From CADEEN01 sp963706685 (GTDB taxonomy: Bacteria; Pseudomonadota; Gammaproteobacteria; Burkholderiales; Burkholderiaceae_C): a DNA stretch of 64,000 nucleotides. Each line of letters opens with the position of its first letter. Within the stretch, counting starts at the first letter, position 1. The notes beneath the pieces are model-generated. The model had not been told where the DNA came from, did not search any database, and worked only from the letters and a program-made list of their open reading frames with translations. The position numbers and the translations under genes were made by a program. The stretch is from the NCBI GenBank assembly GCA_963706685.1, contig CAVPMY010000005.1, forward strand, positions 682,001-746,000, given 5' to 3'. Shown here in pieces: positions 50,542-61,562 of the stretch.

Positions 50542-53355
50542 GTGAAAGCACTGCTGCCGCCCGACGAAGCACAACGCCTGGCGCGCCTGCGGGCGCTGGC
50601 GGTGCTCGACTCGGCGCCGGAGCCGCTGTTCGACAGCTTTGTCCGCCTGGCCGCGCAGATCGCCGGCACACCGATCGCGTTGGTCAGCCTCGTCGACGAC
50701 CAGCGGCAGTGGTTCAAGGCCAATCTGGGCTTGCCTGGCGTCCAGCAAACGCCGCGCGACATGGCCTTCTGTGCGCACACCATCCTCGAGCGCGATGTGA
50801 TGACCGTGACCGACGCGCGCGCCGATCCGCGCTTTGCCGACAACCCGCTGGTCACCGGCGAGCCCGGCATCCGCTTCTACGCCGGCGCGCCGCTGACGCT
50901 GCCCAGCGGCGAACGCCTGGGCGCACTGTGCGTGATCGATCGCGCGCCGCGCCAGTTGTCCGAAGCGCAGCGCCTGCAACTCGCCGAGCTGGCACAGGGG
51001 GTCGTGCAGGCGCTGCTGCTGCGCGAACGCGCCCATGGCCATGCGCTCGGAACGCCGAGCGTGGTCGAGTCCGAGCTGGCCGGCCATGTGCGTGCGCTCA
51101 GCGCCATCCTCGACCGCTTGCCGATGGCGGTGTCGGTGTGGGACCGCGGCTTGCGCAATGCCTATGCCAACGCGCAATTGCAGCTGTTGACCGGCCGCAG
51201 CGCTGCGGCATTGCTCGGCCTGCACGTCTCGGAGGTCATCGGCGAGGCGGCGTTCGAGGTGGCCCGGCCGTACCGCGACGCGGTGCTGGCGGGCAAGGCG
51301 CAAAGTTTCGAGACGAAGGTGCCGTTCAAGGACGGGCTGCGCGACGAATTGGTGCAGTTCGTGCCACTGTGCGGCGATCAGGGCGCGGTCGAAGGTTACG
51401 TGGCGCTGGCCCAGGAGCTGTGGGGCGCACGCGCGATGAACGCGGCGCAGCGCGCGCTGGCCGATAGCGAGCGCAAATTCCGCGCGCTGTCGGATGCTTC
51501 GCCGCTGGGTGTGTTCCATACCGATGCCAAGAGATGCTGCACGTACACCAACGCGCGTTGGCAAACCATCTTCGGGCTGTCGCTGGCACAAAGCCTGGGC
51601 GCAGGATGGAGCAGCAACTTGCATCCGGACGATCGCCAGGCCGTGCTTGACCAATGGCAGCGCGCCGCAGCGGCCGGCCGCGAGTTCGAGATGGAGTTTC
51701 GCGCACTGCGGCCGGACACCAGCGTGCGGCAGGTGCGCACGCTGGCCCGCGCGGTCACTGGCGACGACGGCACGGTCAGCGGCTTTGTCGGCACGGTCGA
51801 AGACGTGACCGAAGCACGAGAGCGCGAAGCGCGACTGCGCGACAGCGAGGCCTTCCTCGATCGCACCGGCCGCGTTGCCGGCATCGGCGGCTGGGAGGTC
51901 GATCTGATCGACAACACCCTGACCTGGTCTGCCCAGACCTGCCGCATCCACGATCTGGAGCCCGGTCACAAACCGACCATCGAAGAAGCCATCAGCAACT
52001 ACGCCGCCGAGGCACGCGACACCATCAGCCACGCCTTCGAGATGGTGACCACCGTGGGGGCGCCCTACGATCTGGAACTGCCGATGGTCACCGCCAACGG
52101 ACGCCACATCTGGGTACGCACGATTTGTGAAGTGGCCATGGACAACGGCCGCCCCGTGCGCGCCTTCGGCACCTTGCAGGACATCACCTGGCGCCACGAT
52201 GCCGAACTCGCGCTGCGCGACAGCAACCGCTTGCTGCGTCAGTTGTACGAGCAGACACCTGCAATGATGCATTCGATCGACACCCGGGGCCTGCTGCTGT
52301 CGGCGTCCGACCGCTGGCTGGAGGTGCTGGGATACCGGCGCGAGGAAGTGATCGGCCGGTATGCGCTCGAGTTCTTCACCGAAGAGTCGCGGCGCCAGCG
52401 CGAGCTGGACGTGCGCGAGCTTTGGGCGACCGGCCGCCAGACGAGCGGCGTGCTGCAGGTGCGACGCCGCGACGACAGCCTGATCGACATCATCGCCTCG
52501 GCCATCGTGCAGTACGACGAGGCCGGCCAGCCGCTGCGCGCCCTGGTGGTGACCAACGACGTCACCGAACTGCTGGCGCGCACAGCCGAGCTGCAGCGCG
52601 AACAGGTGCAGCGCGCCGACGTCGAACGCTACGCTGCCGAACTCGATGCCTTGTTGGCCGAACGCAGCGAGATGCTCAACGTATTGGCTCATGAGGTGCG
52701 CCAGCCGCTGAACAACGCGTCGGCCGCGCTGCAGAGTGCTGCTGCGGCGCTGACCAGCCCGGCCTCGGGCGGCGAGGCGGCCGAGCGGCTCAGACGCGCA
52801 CAAGGCGTGATGCACGCCGTGATGTCGGGCGTGGACAACACGCTGGCCGTGGCGACCCTGCTGGGCAGCGGCCAGGCGCCGGCGCGCCAGGACAGCGATG
52901 TCGACATCGAAACGCTGCTCGCCGTGGCCGTGGGCGACATGCCGGAGGCCGAACGAGAGCGTGTGCAGATCGAGCGTGTGGCCGAGACACGCACGGCTTC
53001 GATGGACATGGGCCTGCTGCGCCTGGCGCTGCGCAACCTGTTGGCCAACGCGTTGCGCTATTCGCCACCGGGCTCGCCGGTGACACTGCGCGTCACCGAC
53101 TCGGACCAACCGCTGGCGCTGGTGCTCGACGTCATTGACCGCGGGCCGGGCATCCAGGGCGAGCTGCTGCCGCGGCTGTTCGAACGCGGCACGCGCGGGC
53201 GCCATGCCAGCGGACGCGCCAGCCACGGCCTGGGCCTGTACATCGTGCGCCGTGTGCTCGAGCTGCAAGGCGGGCGCGCCGAACTGGTGGCCACCGGCGA
53301 GAGCGGCACGACGATGCGGCTGTGGATTGCGCAGGGCGGGCCTGCGGGCCAGTAG
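50542..53355 (+). CDS. Hybrid-free sensor histidine kinase with GAF and multiple PAS domains
   Basis: Intact 937-residue cytoplasmic kinase without membrane helices. A GAF domain occupies residues about 15-160 (FCAHTILERDVMTVTDARAD, ALCVIDRAPRQLSE). PAS domains follow at about 180-300, 310-430, 440-560 and 565-690 (WDRGLRNAYANAQLQLLTG, LGVFHTDAKRCCTYTNARW, DRWLEVLGYRREEVIGRYA). HisKA has LNVLAHEVRQPLNNASAAL, His at residue 717; the ATPase domain shows LLANALRYSPPGSP, DRGPGIQGELLPRLF and GLGLYIVRRVLELQGG. Start is GTG. It converges on an OmpR-type regulator 65 bases away, its probable partner. Confidence 0.92.
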   Translation: MKALLPPDEAQRLARLRALAVLDSAPEPLFDSFVRLAAQIAGTPIALVSLVDDQRQWFKANLGLPGVQQTPRDMAFCAHTILERDVMTVTDARADPRFADNPLVTGEPGIRFYAGAPLTLPSGERLGALCVIDRAPRQLSEAQRLQLAELAQGVVQALLLRERAHGHALGTPSVVESELAGHVRALSAILDRLPMAVSVWDRGLRNAYANAQLQLLTGRSAAALLGLHVSEVIGEAAFEVARPYRDAVLAGKAQSFETKVPFKDGLRDELVQFVPLCGDQGAVEGYVALAQELWGARAMNAAQRALADSERKFRALSDASPLGVFHTDAKRCCTYTNARWQTIFGLSLAQSLGAGWSSNLHPDDRQAVLDQWQRAAAAGREFEMEFRALRPDTSVRQVRTLARAVTGDDGTVSGFVGTVEDVTEAREREARLRDSEAFLDRTGRVAGIGGWEVDLIDNTLTWSAQTCRIHDLEPGHKPTIEEAISNYAAEARDTISHAFEMVTTVGAPYDLELPMVTANGRHIWVRTICEVAMDNGRPVRAFGTLQDITWRHDAELALRDSNRLLRQLYEQTPAMMHSIDTRGLLLSASDRWLEVLGYRREEVIGRYALEFFTEESRRQRELDVRELWATGRQTSGVLQVRRRDDSLIDIIASAIVQYDEAGQPLRALVVTNDVTELLARTAELQREQVQRADVERYAAELDALLAERSEMLNVLAHEVRQPLNNASAALQSAAAALTSPASGGEAAERLRRAQGVMHAVMSGVDNTLAVATLLGSGQAPARQDSDVDIETLLAVAVGDMPEAERERVQIERVAETRTASMDMGLLRLALRNLLANALRYSPPGSPVTLRVTDSDQPLALVLDVIDRGPGIQGELLPRLFERGTRGRHASGRASHGLGLYIVRRVLELQGGRAELVATGESGTTMRLWIAQGGPAGQ

Positions 53356-53420
53356 GCAAGCCCTGCACTCGGCGCGCCCCACGGGCCAAGCAGGCGCAGC
53401 GAGCCGGGGCTGGCGGTTCG

Positions 53421-54107
53421 TCAGGCCACGGCCAACGGCGCGCGGAACAGGTAGCCGACGCGCGAGCGTGATTGCAGCGGCACCAGCATCGGCGTCGCAC
53501 GCTCGATGCGGCGGCGCAGCCGGTAGATGATCGCGTTCAAGCCATTGTCGCCATCGTCATGGTGCTCGCGGCCCAGACGCTGGCTCAGCGTCTCGCGCGT
53601 GACTGTCTCGCCGGCGGCTTCGAGAAAGCACTCGAGCACGGTGATGTCGGCATCGCTCAAGGCGACGCGCGCGCCGTCGGGCACGATCAGCTCGCGCGTC
53701 TTTCGGTCGAGCTTCCAGATGCGGCCCGAGGTGGCGTCCTTGCCGGCGCGGCGCTGCACGGCCTGGATGGCCAGCGACACCTGATCGAACTGCACCGGCT
53801 TGGCCAGGTACATGTCTGCCCCGGCCGTCATGACGCTGGCGAACACCTCCGGGCCCAGGCGGCCGGAAACCACCAACAGGCCGGCATCGCTGCGGCGGCG
53901 GATGACCTTGATCAGCTCGACGCCATCGACGCCGGGCAGCATCAGATCGACCAGGTAGAAGTCATAGCGGTGGGCGTCGGTGTCGGCGAGCAAGGTGTCG
54001 CTGTCGTCGAAGACGCTGACGTCGATGCCCGTGCCGCGCAGATGCTGGGCCAGGTACTCCGAATACTCGGCGTCGTCGTCGATCAGGGCGAGGTTTCGTG
54101 GCAGCAT
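53421..54107 (-). CDS. OmpR-type response regulator facing the GAF/PAS kinase
   Basis: A 228-residue regulator. The receiver reads LALIDDDAEYSEYLAQHL with phosphoacceptor Asp at residue 54 in YLVDLMLPGVDG, and Lys in MYLAKPVQFDQ. The C-terminal winged helix (LSDADITVLECFLEAAGETV, GDNGLNAIIYRLRRRIER) is divergent but of OmpR type. It converges with the kinase; convergent kinase-regulator pairs are unusual but known. It is intact. No target operator was found. Confidence 0.87.
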   Translation of the reverse strand: MLPRNLALIDDDAEYSEYLAQHLRGTGIDVSVFDDSDTLLADTDAHRYDFYLVDLMLPGVDGVELIKVIRRRSDAGLLVVSGRLGPEVFASVMTAGADMYLAKPVQFDQVSLAIQAVQRRAGKDATSGRIWKLDRKTRELIVPDGARVALSDADITVLECFLEAAGETVTRETLSQRLGREHHDDGDNGLNAIIYRLRRRIERATPMLVPLQSRSRVGYLFRAPLAVA

Positions 54108-54242
54108 GGACCGTATTCTGCAGCGCAAACGGCACCGCGCGCTATCCTTGGGGCATGAGGCCATCCCTAAGTCACTTGCTTTTTTCGCCCTGCGGCAGGG
54201 GATGCTGACAAGGTGACAGCCGGTCTGCTCTAAGGATGAAAA

Positions 54243-54333
54243 CCCCACGCTCCCTTCGTTCGCTGCCCCCCGGCCCAGTCATGGGCCTCTGCGTGGCCCC
54301 GGGGGCGCGTCAGTGCCTCGGGGCGGCCCGGCA
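54243..54333. repeat. Dispersed intergenic repeat, copy 2
   Basis: Upstream of gspA. It begins CCCACG and has CTTCGTTC, CTGCCC, GGGGGCGC and GGGGCGGCC in the same order as 2433-2492 read on the minus strand. It is longer by a central insert near 54275 (CAGTCATGGGCCTCTGCGTG). See copy 1 for comment. Confidence 0.55.
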
Positions 54334-54341
54334 GCACTGAC
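54309..54341 (+). promoter_or_regulatory. Inverted repeat ending at the gspA start codon
   Basis: GTCAGTGC at 54309-54316 and GCACTGAC at 54334-54341 are perfect eight-base arms; the ATG of gspA follows at once. In RNA this would form a hairpin next to the start codon and could hide it. No other ribosome site is evident. Confidence 0.4.
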
Positions 54342-56084
54342 ATGTACGTCCAGTTCTTCGGGCTCAAGCACGAGCCGTTCTCGATCGCGCCCGATCCGCG
54401 CTACCTCTTCATGAGCGAGCGCCACCGCGAGGCGCTGGCGCACCTGCTGTACGGCGTCAAGGGCGGCGGGCGGCGGCTTCGTGCTGCTGACCGGCGAGAT
54501 CGGCGCCGGCAAGACCACGGTCTGCCGCTGCCTGCTCGAGCAGATTCCCAAGCGCTGCAACGTCGCCTACATCTTCAACCCCAAGCTGACGGCGCTGGAG
54601 TTGCTGAAGACCGTGTGCGACGAGTTCCACGTGCCGGTCGACGCACGCATGAGCGCGGGCGCTGCCCACGGTCAAGGACTACCTCGACCCGCTGAACGAG
54701 CTTCCTGCTCGAGACGCATGCCGATCGGCCTGAACAACGTGCTGATCATCGACGAGGCGCAGAACCTGTCGGCGCGACGTGCTCGAGCAGTTGCGCCTGC
54801 TGACCAACCTCGAGACCAACGAGCGCAAGCTGCTGCAGATCGTGCTCATCGGCCAGCCCGAGCTGCGCACGATGCTGGCGCCGCCCCGAACTGGAGCAGC
54901 TGGCGCAGCGGGTGATCGCGCGCTACCACCTCGACGCGCTGACGCGAGGCCGAGACCGCGCAGTACCTGCGCCACCGCCTGGCCGTCGCGGGACTGGCCA
55001 CCGCCGATGCCGTTCTCGCAAGGCGCGCGATGCAGCCGATCCACCAGTGCATCGCGCGGCGTGCCGCGACGCATCAACCTGCTGGCCGACCGCGCGCTGC
55101 TCGGCGCCTATGCCGATGGCGTGGCGCGGGTCGATCAAGCGCATCGTCGACAAGGCGGCCGCCGAAGTCTTCGGCGCCGATCGGCGCCTGCAGCGTTGCG
55201 ACCGGGCTCGCTTCGGCCCCTGGGGCGTCGGCTCGGCGCTGGCCGGCGCGGCGCTGGCCGCAGTCACCGCGCTCTGGTTGACGCACGGACTGGCACCCGG
55301 GCTGCCCGCGCACCGCGGCCGCGCCGCATCGACGCTCGCAGCGTCGTCCGTCGCCGGTCGACGGTCGACGCTGACCACGCGCGCGCATCCGCGCCGATCG
55401 ACGGAACGGCGCCGACGCCACCATCGGCCGCGCCTGCCGCCAGCGTCGCGCCGCTGTTTCTCACTGCCGCCACCGTGACGCGCGCATTCGCGAACCCCTT
55501 GCGCAGCGAAGTCGAGGCCTGGCGCGAGCTGGCGCCACTGTGGGGCAACGGCCGGCCCGAGGCGCCAACGGGCATCGACCCGTGCACGCCGGCGCCACCA
55601 TCGCGTGGCAATGCGTCAAGCGTCGGCCAACGGCGGCTTGCCGCTGGTCCGCCAGCTCGATCGGCCCGGCATCATCAGCCTGCTCGACGGCGCCGGCCAA
55701 CCCGCCGTATGCGCTGCTGCTGGGCATCGCCGAGCGCAGCCGACGCTGCGCATCGGCGCGCGAGACGTGGTCGTGTCGCTGGTCTCGCTGGCCGACCTGT
55801 GGCAAGGCGACTTCGCCACCTACTGGCGGCGCCCGACGGGCTATCCAGCGTCCGGTCGGCGGTCCGCGCGACACCGGCAGTCGATGCGCTGGCCGCGCAA
55901 CTCGCCGCGTCCGCGGTGAGCCCGCGCCCACCGCCGCCGGCGCGTCGACGCGCCATGAAGACGCGCGTGCAGGCCTTCCAGCTCGCGCAGGGCCTCAAAC
56001 CCGACGGCCGCGCCGGCCCGACGACGCTTATGCAGCTGACGCGAGTCACGGCAGCGCCAGGGACGAACCTCGCCTGCTGCGTGA
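54342..56084 (+). CDS. gspA: General secretion pathway ATPase GspA/ExeA (many frameshifts)
   Basis: Inner-membrane ATPase with a peptidoglycan-binding tail, which with GspB helps place the type II secretin through the cell wall. It begins YVQFFGLKHEPFSIAPDPRY and FMSERHREALAHLLYGV. Walker A LLTGEIGAGKTTVCRCLLEQ, Walker B NVLIIDEAQNLS and LLTNLETNERKLLQIVLIGQ follow, then QRVIARYHLDAL and PRRINLLADRALLGAYADG. A membrane helix (GSALAGAALAAVTALWL) and a C-terminal PG-binding domain (AFQLAQGLKPDGRAGPTT) complete it. About 15 shifts are needed, and the exact stop is uncertain. Confidence 0.85.
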
Positions 56085-56104
56085 CTCACGCTCGGAGTAT
56101 TGCG

Positions 56105-56859
56105 TTGAGCTACATCCTCGATGCGCTGAAGAAGGCCGACGCCGACCGCGAGCGCGATGCCGCCGTACCTGACTTGCACGCGCGTGACGCCGCGGCGGAC
56201 CTGGCAGCCAGGGCATGCGTCGTCGGGCCTGGACCCTGGCCGCGCTCGGCCAGTGCGGCGCTCGTCGTGCTGCGCCGCGCTGGCGTGGCGTCTGGTTCGA
56301 GCCTCACGGCGTACGCCCGCCGCCGCCAGCGGCCAGGCGCCGGCACCGACACCCGCACCAGCCGCCAGCGCCTGTGCAAGCCGCGCGCCCGTGCGCCGGC
56401 TCCCGTGACGGCGCCGCGCCGGCTCGCGCCGGCGGCAGTCCCGCTGCCGCTCCTGCTCCTGCTCCTGGCCGCCACGAGCGCCGACCGCCACGCAACGGCA
56501 GCGGCACCACCGCCGCCGCCAGCTGCGCCGCCGCGCGTGATCAAGGTACGCCGCCGACGCGCGGTGCTGCGCCAGCTCGCGACTGTCCGGCCTCCGGCGC
56601 CCAAGTCGTCCGAGCCTGCGAGCCGCGCCTGCGAAGCTGGCCGACTTGCCGGCCGACGTTCGCAGCAGCGTGCCGCCGTTGACCATCAGCGGCTTCGATG
56701 TACTCGCCCAACGCCATCGGCCGCATGGTGATTCCTCAATGGCCAGGTCATCCGCGAGGGCCAGACAGCCGGCTGACGGCGTGAGTCGTCGAGAGCATCG
56801 GGCCTGAAGTCGACCGTGATGTCAGTCACGCGGGCATACGCTTCGAGGTCAAGCATTGA
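56105..56859 (+). CDS. gspB: General secretion pathway protein GspB (frameshifted)
   Basis: Partner of GspA. The N-terminus SYILDALKKADADRERD and VPDLHARD is diagnostic of GspB; here the start is a TTG. A membrane helix, a long Pro/Ala-rich periplasmic linker and a C-terminal domain follow (DLPADVRSSVPPLTISG, YSPNAIGRMVI, NGQVIREGQ, VVESIGPEVDRDVSHAG and ending RFEVKH), as in secretin-associated GspB. Shifts occur throughout, the last near 56699, 56735 and 56782. It ends 28 bases from the convergent glgA. Confidence 0.82.
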
Positions 56860-56887
56860 ATCGAGGCGGCGGCGCCGGCGGCGCTGG

Positions 56888-58424
56888 TCAGGCGGCGACG
56901 GGCGGGCGAGCTGGAGCGCGCAGTTCGCCGAGAGCAGCTGGCGGTACAGCTGCGAGGTAGCGCTACGCCGCGCTGTCCCAGCCAAAGCGCTGCGCCATGG
57001 CGCGGCGGCGCACGGTGCGCCATTCGCGCGGCCGCGACCACAGCGCGAAGGCACGCCGCAGGGCGCGGTACAGGTCGGCGCGCGTCGAAGCGCTCGAAGA
57101 CGAAACCGGTGGCCAGCGTCGTCGGCCATGTCTTCGATCGTGCAGTCGACGACGGTGTCGGCCAGGCCGCCGGTGCGGCGCGCCAGCGGCAGGCTGCCGT
57201 AGCGCAGCGCGTACAGCTGCGTCAGGCCGCAGGGCTCGAAGCGCGAGGGCACCAGCGTCACGTCGCTGGCGGCAAAGATGCGGTGCGACAGCGCTTCGTC
57301 GTAGCCCTGTCGCAGCGCCACCTGCCGCGGGTGGGCCTGCGGCGGCGCGCGAAACGCGGTTTCGAGGTCGGCATCGCCGCTGCCGAGCACGACCAGCTGG
57401 CGCACCGCGCTCGACGATCTGCGGCGATCGACCTCGGCCACGCAGGTGCAGGCCCTTCTGCTCGGTCAGGCGGCTGACGACCGTGAACAGCGGCGCCGTG
57501 TCCTGCACGTCGAGACCGCATTCGCGCTGCAGCGCCGATCTTGCAGTGCGCCTTGCCGGCCATGCCGTCGGCGCGGAAAGCGGCGCTGCCATCGCGCTGT
57601 CCTGCGCCGGGTCCCAGACCGCATCGTCGACACCGTTGAGAATGCCCTGACAGCACGGCACTGCGTTCGCGCAGCAGGCCATCGAGGCCAGCGCCGAGTT
57701 CCGGGGTTTGGATTTCCTGCGCGTAGCTCGGGCTGACCGTGGTGATGCGGTCGGCATAGTGCAGGCCCGCCTTCATGAACGACAACTGGCCGTGGAATTC
57801 GACGCCATGCACGCGCAGGCCTGCGGCGGGCAAGCCCAGCTCGGCAAACGCCGGTCGCTCGAACACGCCCTGGAAGGCGAGGTTGTGGATCGTGAAGACA
57901 CTGGCGGCGCGGCTCGCGGCCGGCGCGTCGCGAGAAGGCGTGTACGCGCTGCCAGGCCGGCGTGCCAGTCGTGTCCGTGCAGCACTGCGGCAGCCAGGCC
58001 GCGATGCAGCGCCTTCGGCCAGGCGCGACGCCGCCAGCCCGAGCAGGGCGAAGCGGCGCGGTTGTCGGCAAAGAGGTGGCCGCTGCGTGTCGCCGTAAGG
58101 CGTTACCGGCACGGGCGTACAAGCGCGTCGTGGCGCAGCAGGTACCACGCGCACGTGTTCGAGCGATGGCGCATCGAGACGGCCTTCGATCAACTCGGCG
58201 CTGGCGCACCGCCCCACGGCGGCTGCACGCGACCGATCGACTTCGCGCCTCGCGCAGGGCACCCGTCAGCGCCGGCAGGCCCGGCAGCAGCACTCGCGCA
58301 TCGACGCTCGGCCGCGCACCAGCGCCGCCGGCAGCGCCCCGATCACATCGGCCAGGCCGCCGGTCTTGACGAGAGGATAGATCTCGGCGCCGACGTGCAG
58401 CGACGCGCATCAGCTTGGCGACCA

Positions 58425-58425
<1 letters not shown>
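56888..58425 (-). CDS. glgA: Glycogen synthase GlgA (many frameshifts)
   Basis: Transfers glucose from ADP-glucose to growing glycogen. After correction it opens RVLHVGAEIYPLVKTGGLAD, with the KTGGL ADP-glucose site. Later pieces are VFTIHNLAFQGVFERP, FMKAGLHYADRITTVSPSYA, FTVVSRLTEQKGLHL, VVLGSGDADLETAF and SRFEPCGLTQLYALRYGSLP with RRTGGLADTVVDC, the C-terminal catalytic Glu region. One shift is CGTCGCTGCAC (expected CGTCCTGCAC) at about 58401. ATG at 58425 overlaps the glgC stop. The 3' end is uncertain by some tens of bases. Confidence 0.87.
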
Positions 58426-59710
<1,285 letters not shown>

Positions 59711-59815
59711 GGCGTGGCCTCCTGACGGGTTGATTCTGCGCCTGCCGCCGCGGCGACCGGATCGGGATTCACCGCTACCATCGTAGTTGCCCCATCCATC
59801 ACACAGGAGCAGAAC

Positions 59816-60316
59816 ATGGGTTTGATGTCTTTTATCAAGGAAGCCGGCGAGAAACTGTTTGGCATTGGCGAGGCCAAGGCGGCCGAAGTCGCCGTCAAGT
59901 CAGCGCCTACGCCAGAAAATGTTGCGGCCATGAGTGCGGCAGCGGGCAAGGCCATTGCCAACTATATCGACGCCCAGGGACTTGCCGTCGATGGCTTGAA
60001 CGTCTCGTTCGATGCCCCGTCGGGCGTCGTCGCCGTGGCCGGTTCGGTGGCCGACCAGGCAACCAAGGAAAAGGTCCTGCTGTGCTGCGGCAATGTCTCC
60101 GGCGTCAGCAGCGTCAACGACATGCTCGTCGTCAATACGCCCGAGCCCGAATCGAAGTGGCACACCGTGGTCAGTGGCGATACCCTGTCGAAGATCGCCA
60201 AGACCGCCTACGGCGACGCGATGAAGTATCCGGTGATCTTCGAAGCCAACAAGCCGATGCTCAAGCATCCGGACAAGATCTACCCGGGTCAACTGTTGCG
60301 CATCCCGCCGCAGTGA
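59816..60316 (+). CDS. lysM: BON and LysM domain protein, YgaU/Kbp-like
   Basis: Intact 166-residue cytoplasmic or periplasmic-facing protein. A BON domain covers residues about 25-95 (VDGLNVSFDAPSGVVAVAG, NVSGVSSVNDMLVV) and a LysM domain residues about 115-164 (WHTVVSGDTLSKIAKTAYGD, HPDKIYPGQLLRIP). The E. coli homologue Kbp/YgaU binds potassium. AGGAG precedes the ATG by six bases, and a hairpin follows the stop, so the gene is probably a single-gene unit. Confidence 0.9.
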   Translation: MGLMSFIKEAGEKLFGIGEAKAAEVAVKSAPTPENVAAMSAAAGKAIANYIDAQGLAVDGLNVSFDAPSGVVAVAGSVADQATKEKVLLCCGNVSGVSSVNDMLVVNTPEPESKWHTVVSGDTLSKIAKTAYGDAMKYPVIFEANKPMLKHPDKIYPGQLLRIPPQ

Positions 60317-60324
60317 GGTGAGCG

Positions 60325-60353
60325 CCCGGCGGCCGGCCGTGTGCACCGCCGGG
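60325..60353 (+). terminator. Hairpin after the LysM gene
   Basis: CCCGGCGG pairs with CCGCCGGG across a 13-base loop, eight bases after the stop. A T-poor tail follows, so it is a strong stem without a classic intrinsic-terminator tract. Confidence 0.5.
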
Positions 60354-60406
60354 AGCGTCGATCGTTAGTATGCGGGCCTTCCATCGAACCGCAAAGGAGA
60401 CAAGCG

Positions 60407-61531
60407 ATGGCTCGACGACCGACACTGGGCGGCAACGCGCTCGCCGGCATTGTGTTCCTCGGCACGGCTTTGGCCATCACGGCAGCCGGCGCCGAGAGCG
60501 TGCAGCAAACGCTGTCGCAGCTCAAGAGCGCGAGCCCCAGCGCGACGCAGTTCGGCCTGCGCTCTCGTGGCTTCTCGCTCGTCGCCAGCGACGCGGCCGG
60601 CAATCGGGCCTGGCAATACTGGTGGAACAGGCGTGAAGCCGCGTGCGTGGTTCTGGCCACCACCGGCGACCGCGTGGACCAACTCGCCGCCACAAGCGAG
60701 AGCGACTGCAACCAGCTCGGCATGGACCCGGCGCGCCTGAGCAGCGACGGCAAAACGGCCGCAGCCGCGGCCAAGCTGCTCGGTGTGAGCACGTTGCAGC
60801 ACAAGTCGCACCAGCGCGACGCGAGCCGCTACAACGACTACAAGGGCATCGCCAATTTCGAGCAGGGCTACCGAGATGGCCTGAACAACGCTGCTTTCAG
60901 CGAGCGCGAACGCGAACGCAACAACGTGGCCTATGGCGATGGCTTCAAGGCCGGGCAGGACAAGCGGCAAGTTGCGCCGACGGTGGCCGCCGCGCCGACC
61001 GTCGGTCCCGACTACCAGCGCGGCTTTCGCGATGGCTTGAACAAGCAAGCCCAAAGCGCCCGCGACAGGCGCAATGGCGATTACGGCAAGGGCTACCGGG
61101 CCGGACAGGCCAAGAGCGCAGCCATCGTGGCCTCGGGCCCCGACTTCGAACTCGGCTTCCGCGACGGCTTCAACCAGGTCGCGTATCGCGACCGCAACCG
61201 CAACAACCAGCGCTACGCACAGGGCTACAAGGCCGGCCAGACCGAGCGCATGACGCCGGCGAGCGGGCTGGCGCGTCCGGGCATGCCGCCGACTACGGCG
61301 CCGGCGGCGCTGCCGCCACCGAGCCGCCCAGTCGACCTCGTCGGACACAGCGCGTACGAAGTCGACAGCACCATGAAGGCACTCGGCTACAAAAACATCG
61401 GCGGTCTCACCAAGGGCCGCAACTCTTTCTCCAACTGGCGCGGCAGCACGGACAGCGAGTGCGTGCAGGTCAACATCAGCGACGGCACGGTGACAACCGT
61501 GATCGGCTTGACCGAAACCGACTGCCGCTGA
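60407..61531 (+). CDS. Exported protein with three Arg-Asp-Gly-Asn repeats, function unknown
   Basis: Intact 374-residue product, no family recognised. ATG at 60407 has AAAGGAG seven bases upstream. A signal peptide (residues 1-28, cut near AAGA-ES) and an N-terminal domain of about 110 residues with YWWNRREAACVVL precede three repeats starting at residues about 151, 203 and 247. The repeat is G-(Y/F)-RDG-(L/F)-N, then a basic or acidic stretch rich in R, D and N, then YG-x-G-(Y/F)-KAGQ or RAGQ. A Pro-rich linker follows and a C-terminal domain from about residue 308 (VDLVGHSAYEVDSTMKALGY) with two late Cys. Likely periplasmic or surface-located. Confidence 0.7.
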   Translation: MARRPTLGGNALAGIVFLGTALAITAAGAESVQQTLSQLKSASPSATQFGLRSRGFSLVASDAAGNRAWQYWWNRREAACVVLATTGDRVDQLAATSESDCNQLGMDPARLSSDGKTAAAAAKLLGVSTLQHKSHQRDASRYNDYKGIANFEQGYRDGLNNAAFSERERERNNVAYGDGFKAGQDKRQVAPTVAAAPTVGPDYQRGFRDGLNKQAQSARDRRNGDYGKGYRAGQAKSAAIVASGPDFELGFRDGFNQVAYRDRNRNNQRYAQGYKAGQTERMTPASGLARPGMPPTTAPAALPPPSRPVDLVGHSAYEVDSTMKALGYKNIGGLTKGRNSFSNWRGSTDSECVQVNISDGTVTTVIGLTETDCR

Positions 61532-61562
61532 AAACGCGCGCAGCCCCCTGGCTGCGCCCTTT

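Noticed and set aside
50243..50545. 100-residue open frame before the kinase
   Set aside because: Arg/Thr-rich text without a ribosome site; more likely leader sequence.
50059..53382. Open frame of 1107 codons on the minus strand
   Set aside because: It is antisense to the intact sensor kinase, whose domains are clear; long antisense frames are expected at this GC content.
53356..53420. Terminator between convergent kinase and regulator genes
   Set aside because: Only short imperfect GC pairs were found and no T tract on either strand.
60857..61250. Repeats in the DNA taken as a CRISPR or tandem array
   Set aside because: They are coding repeats of one protein with divergent DNA and no conserved spacer-repeat pattern.
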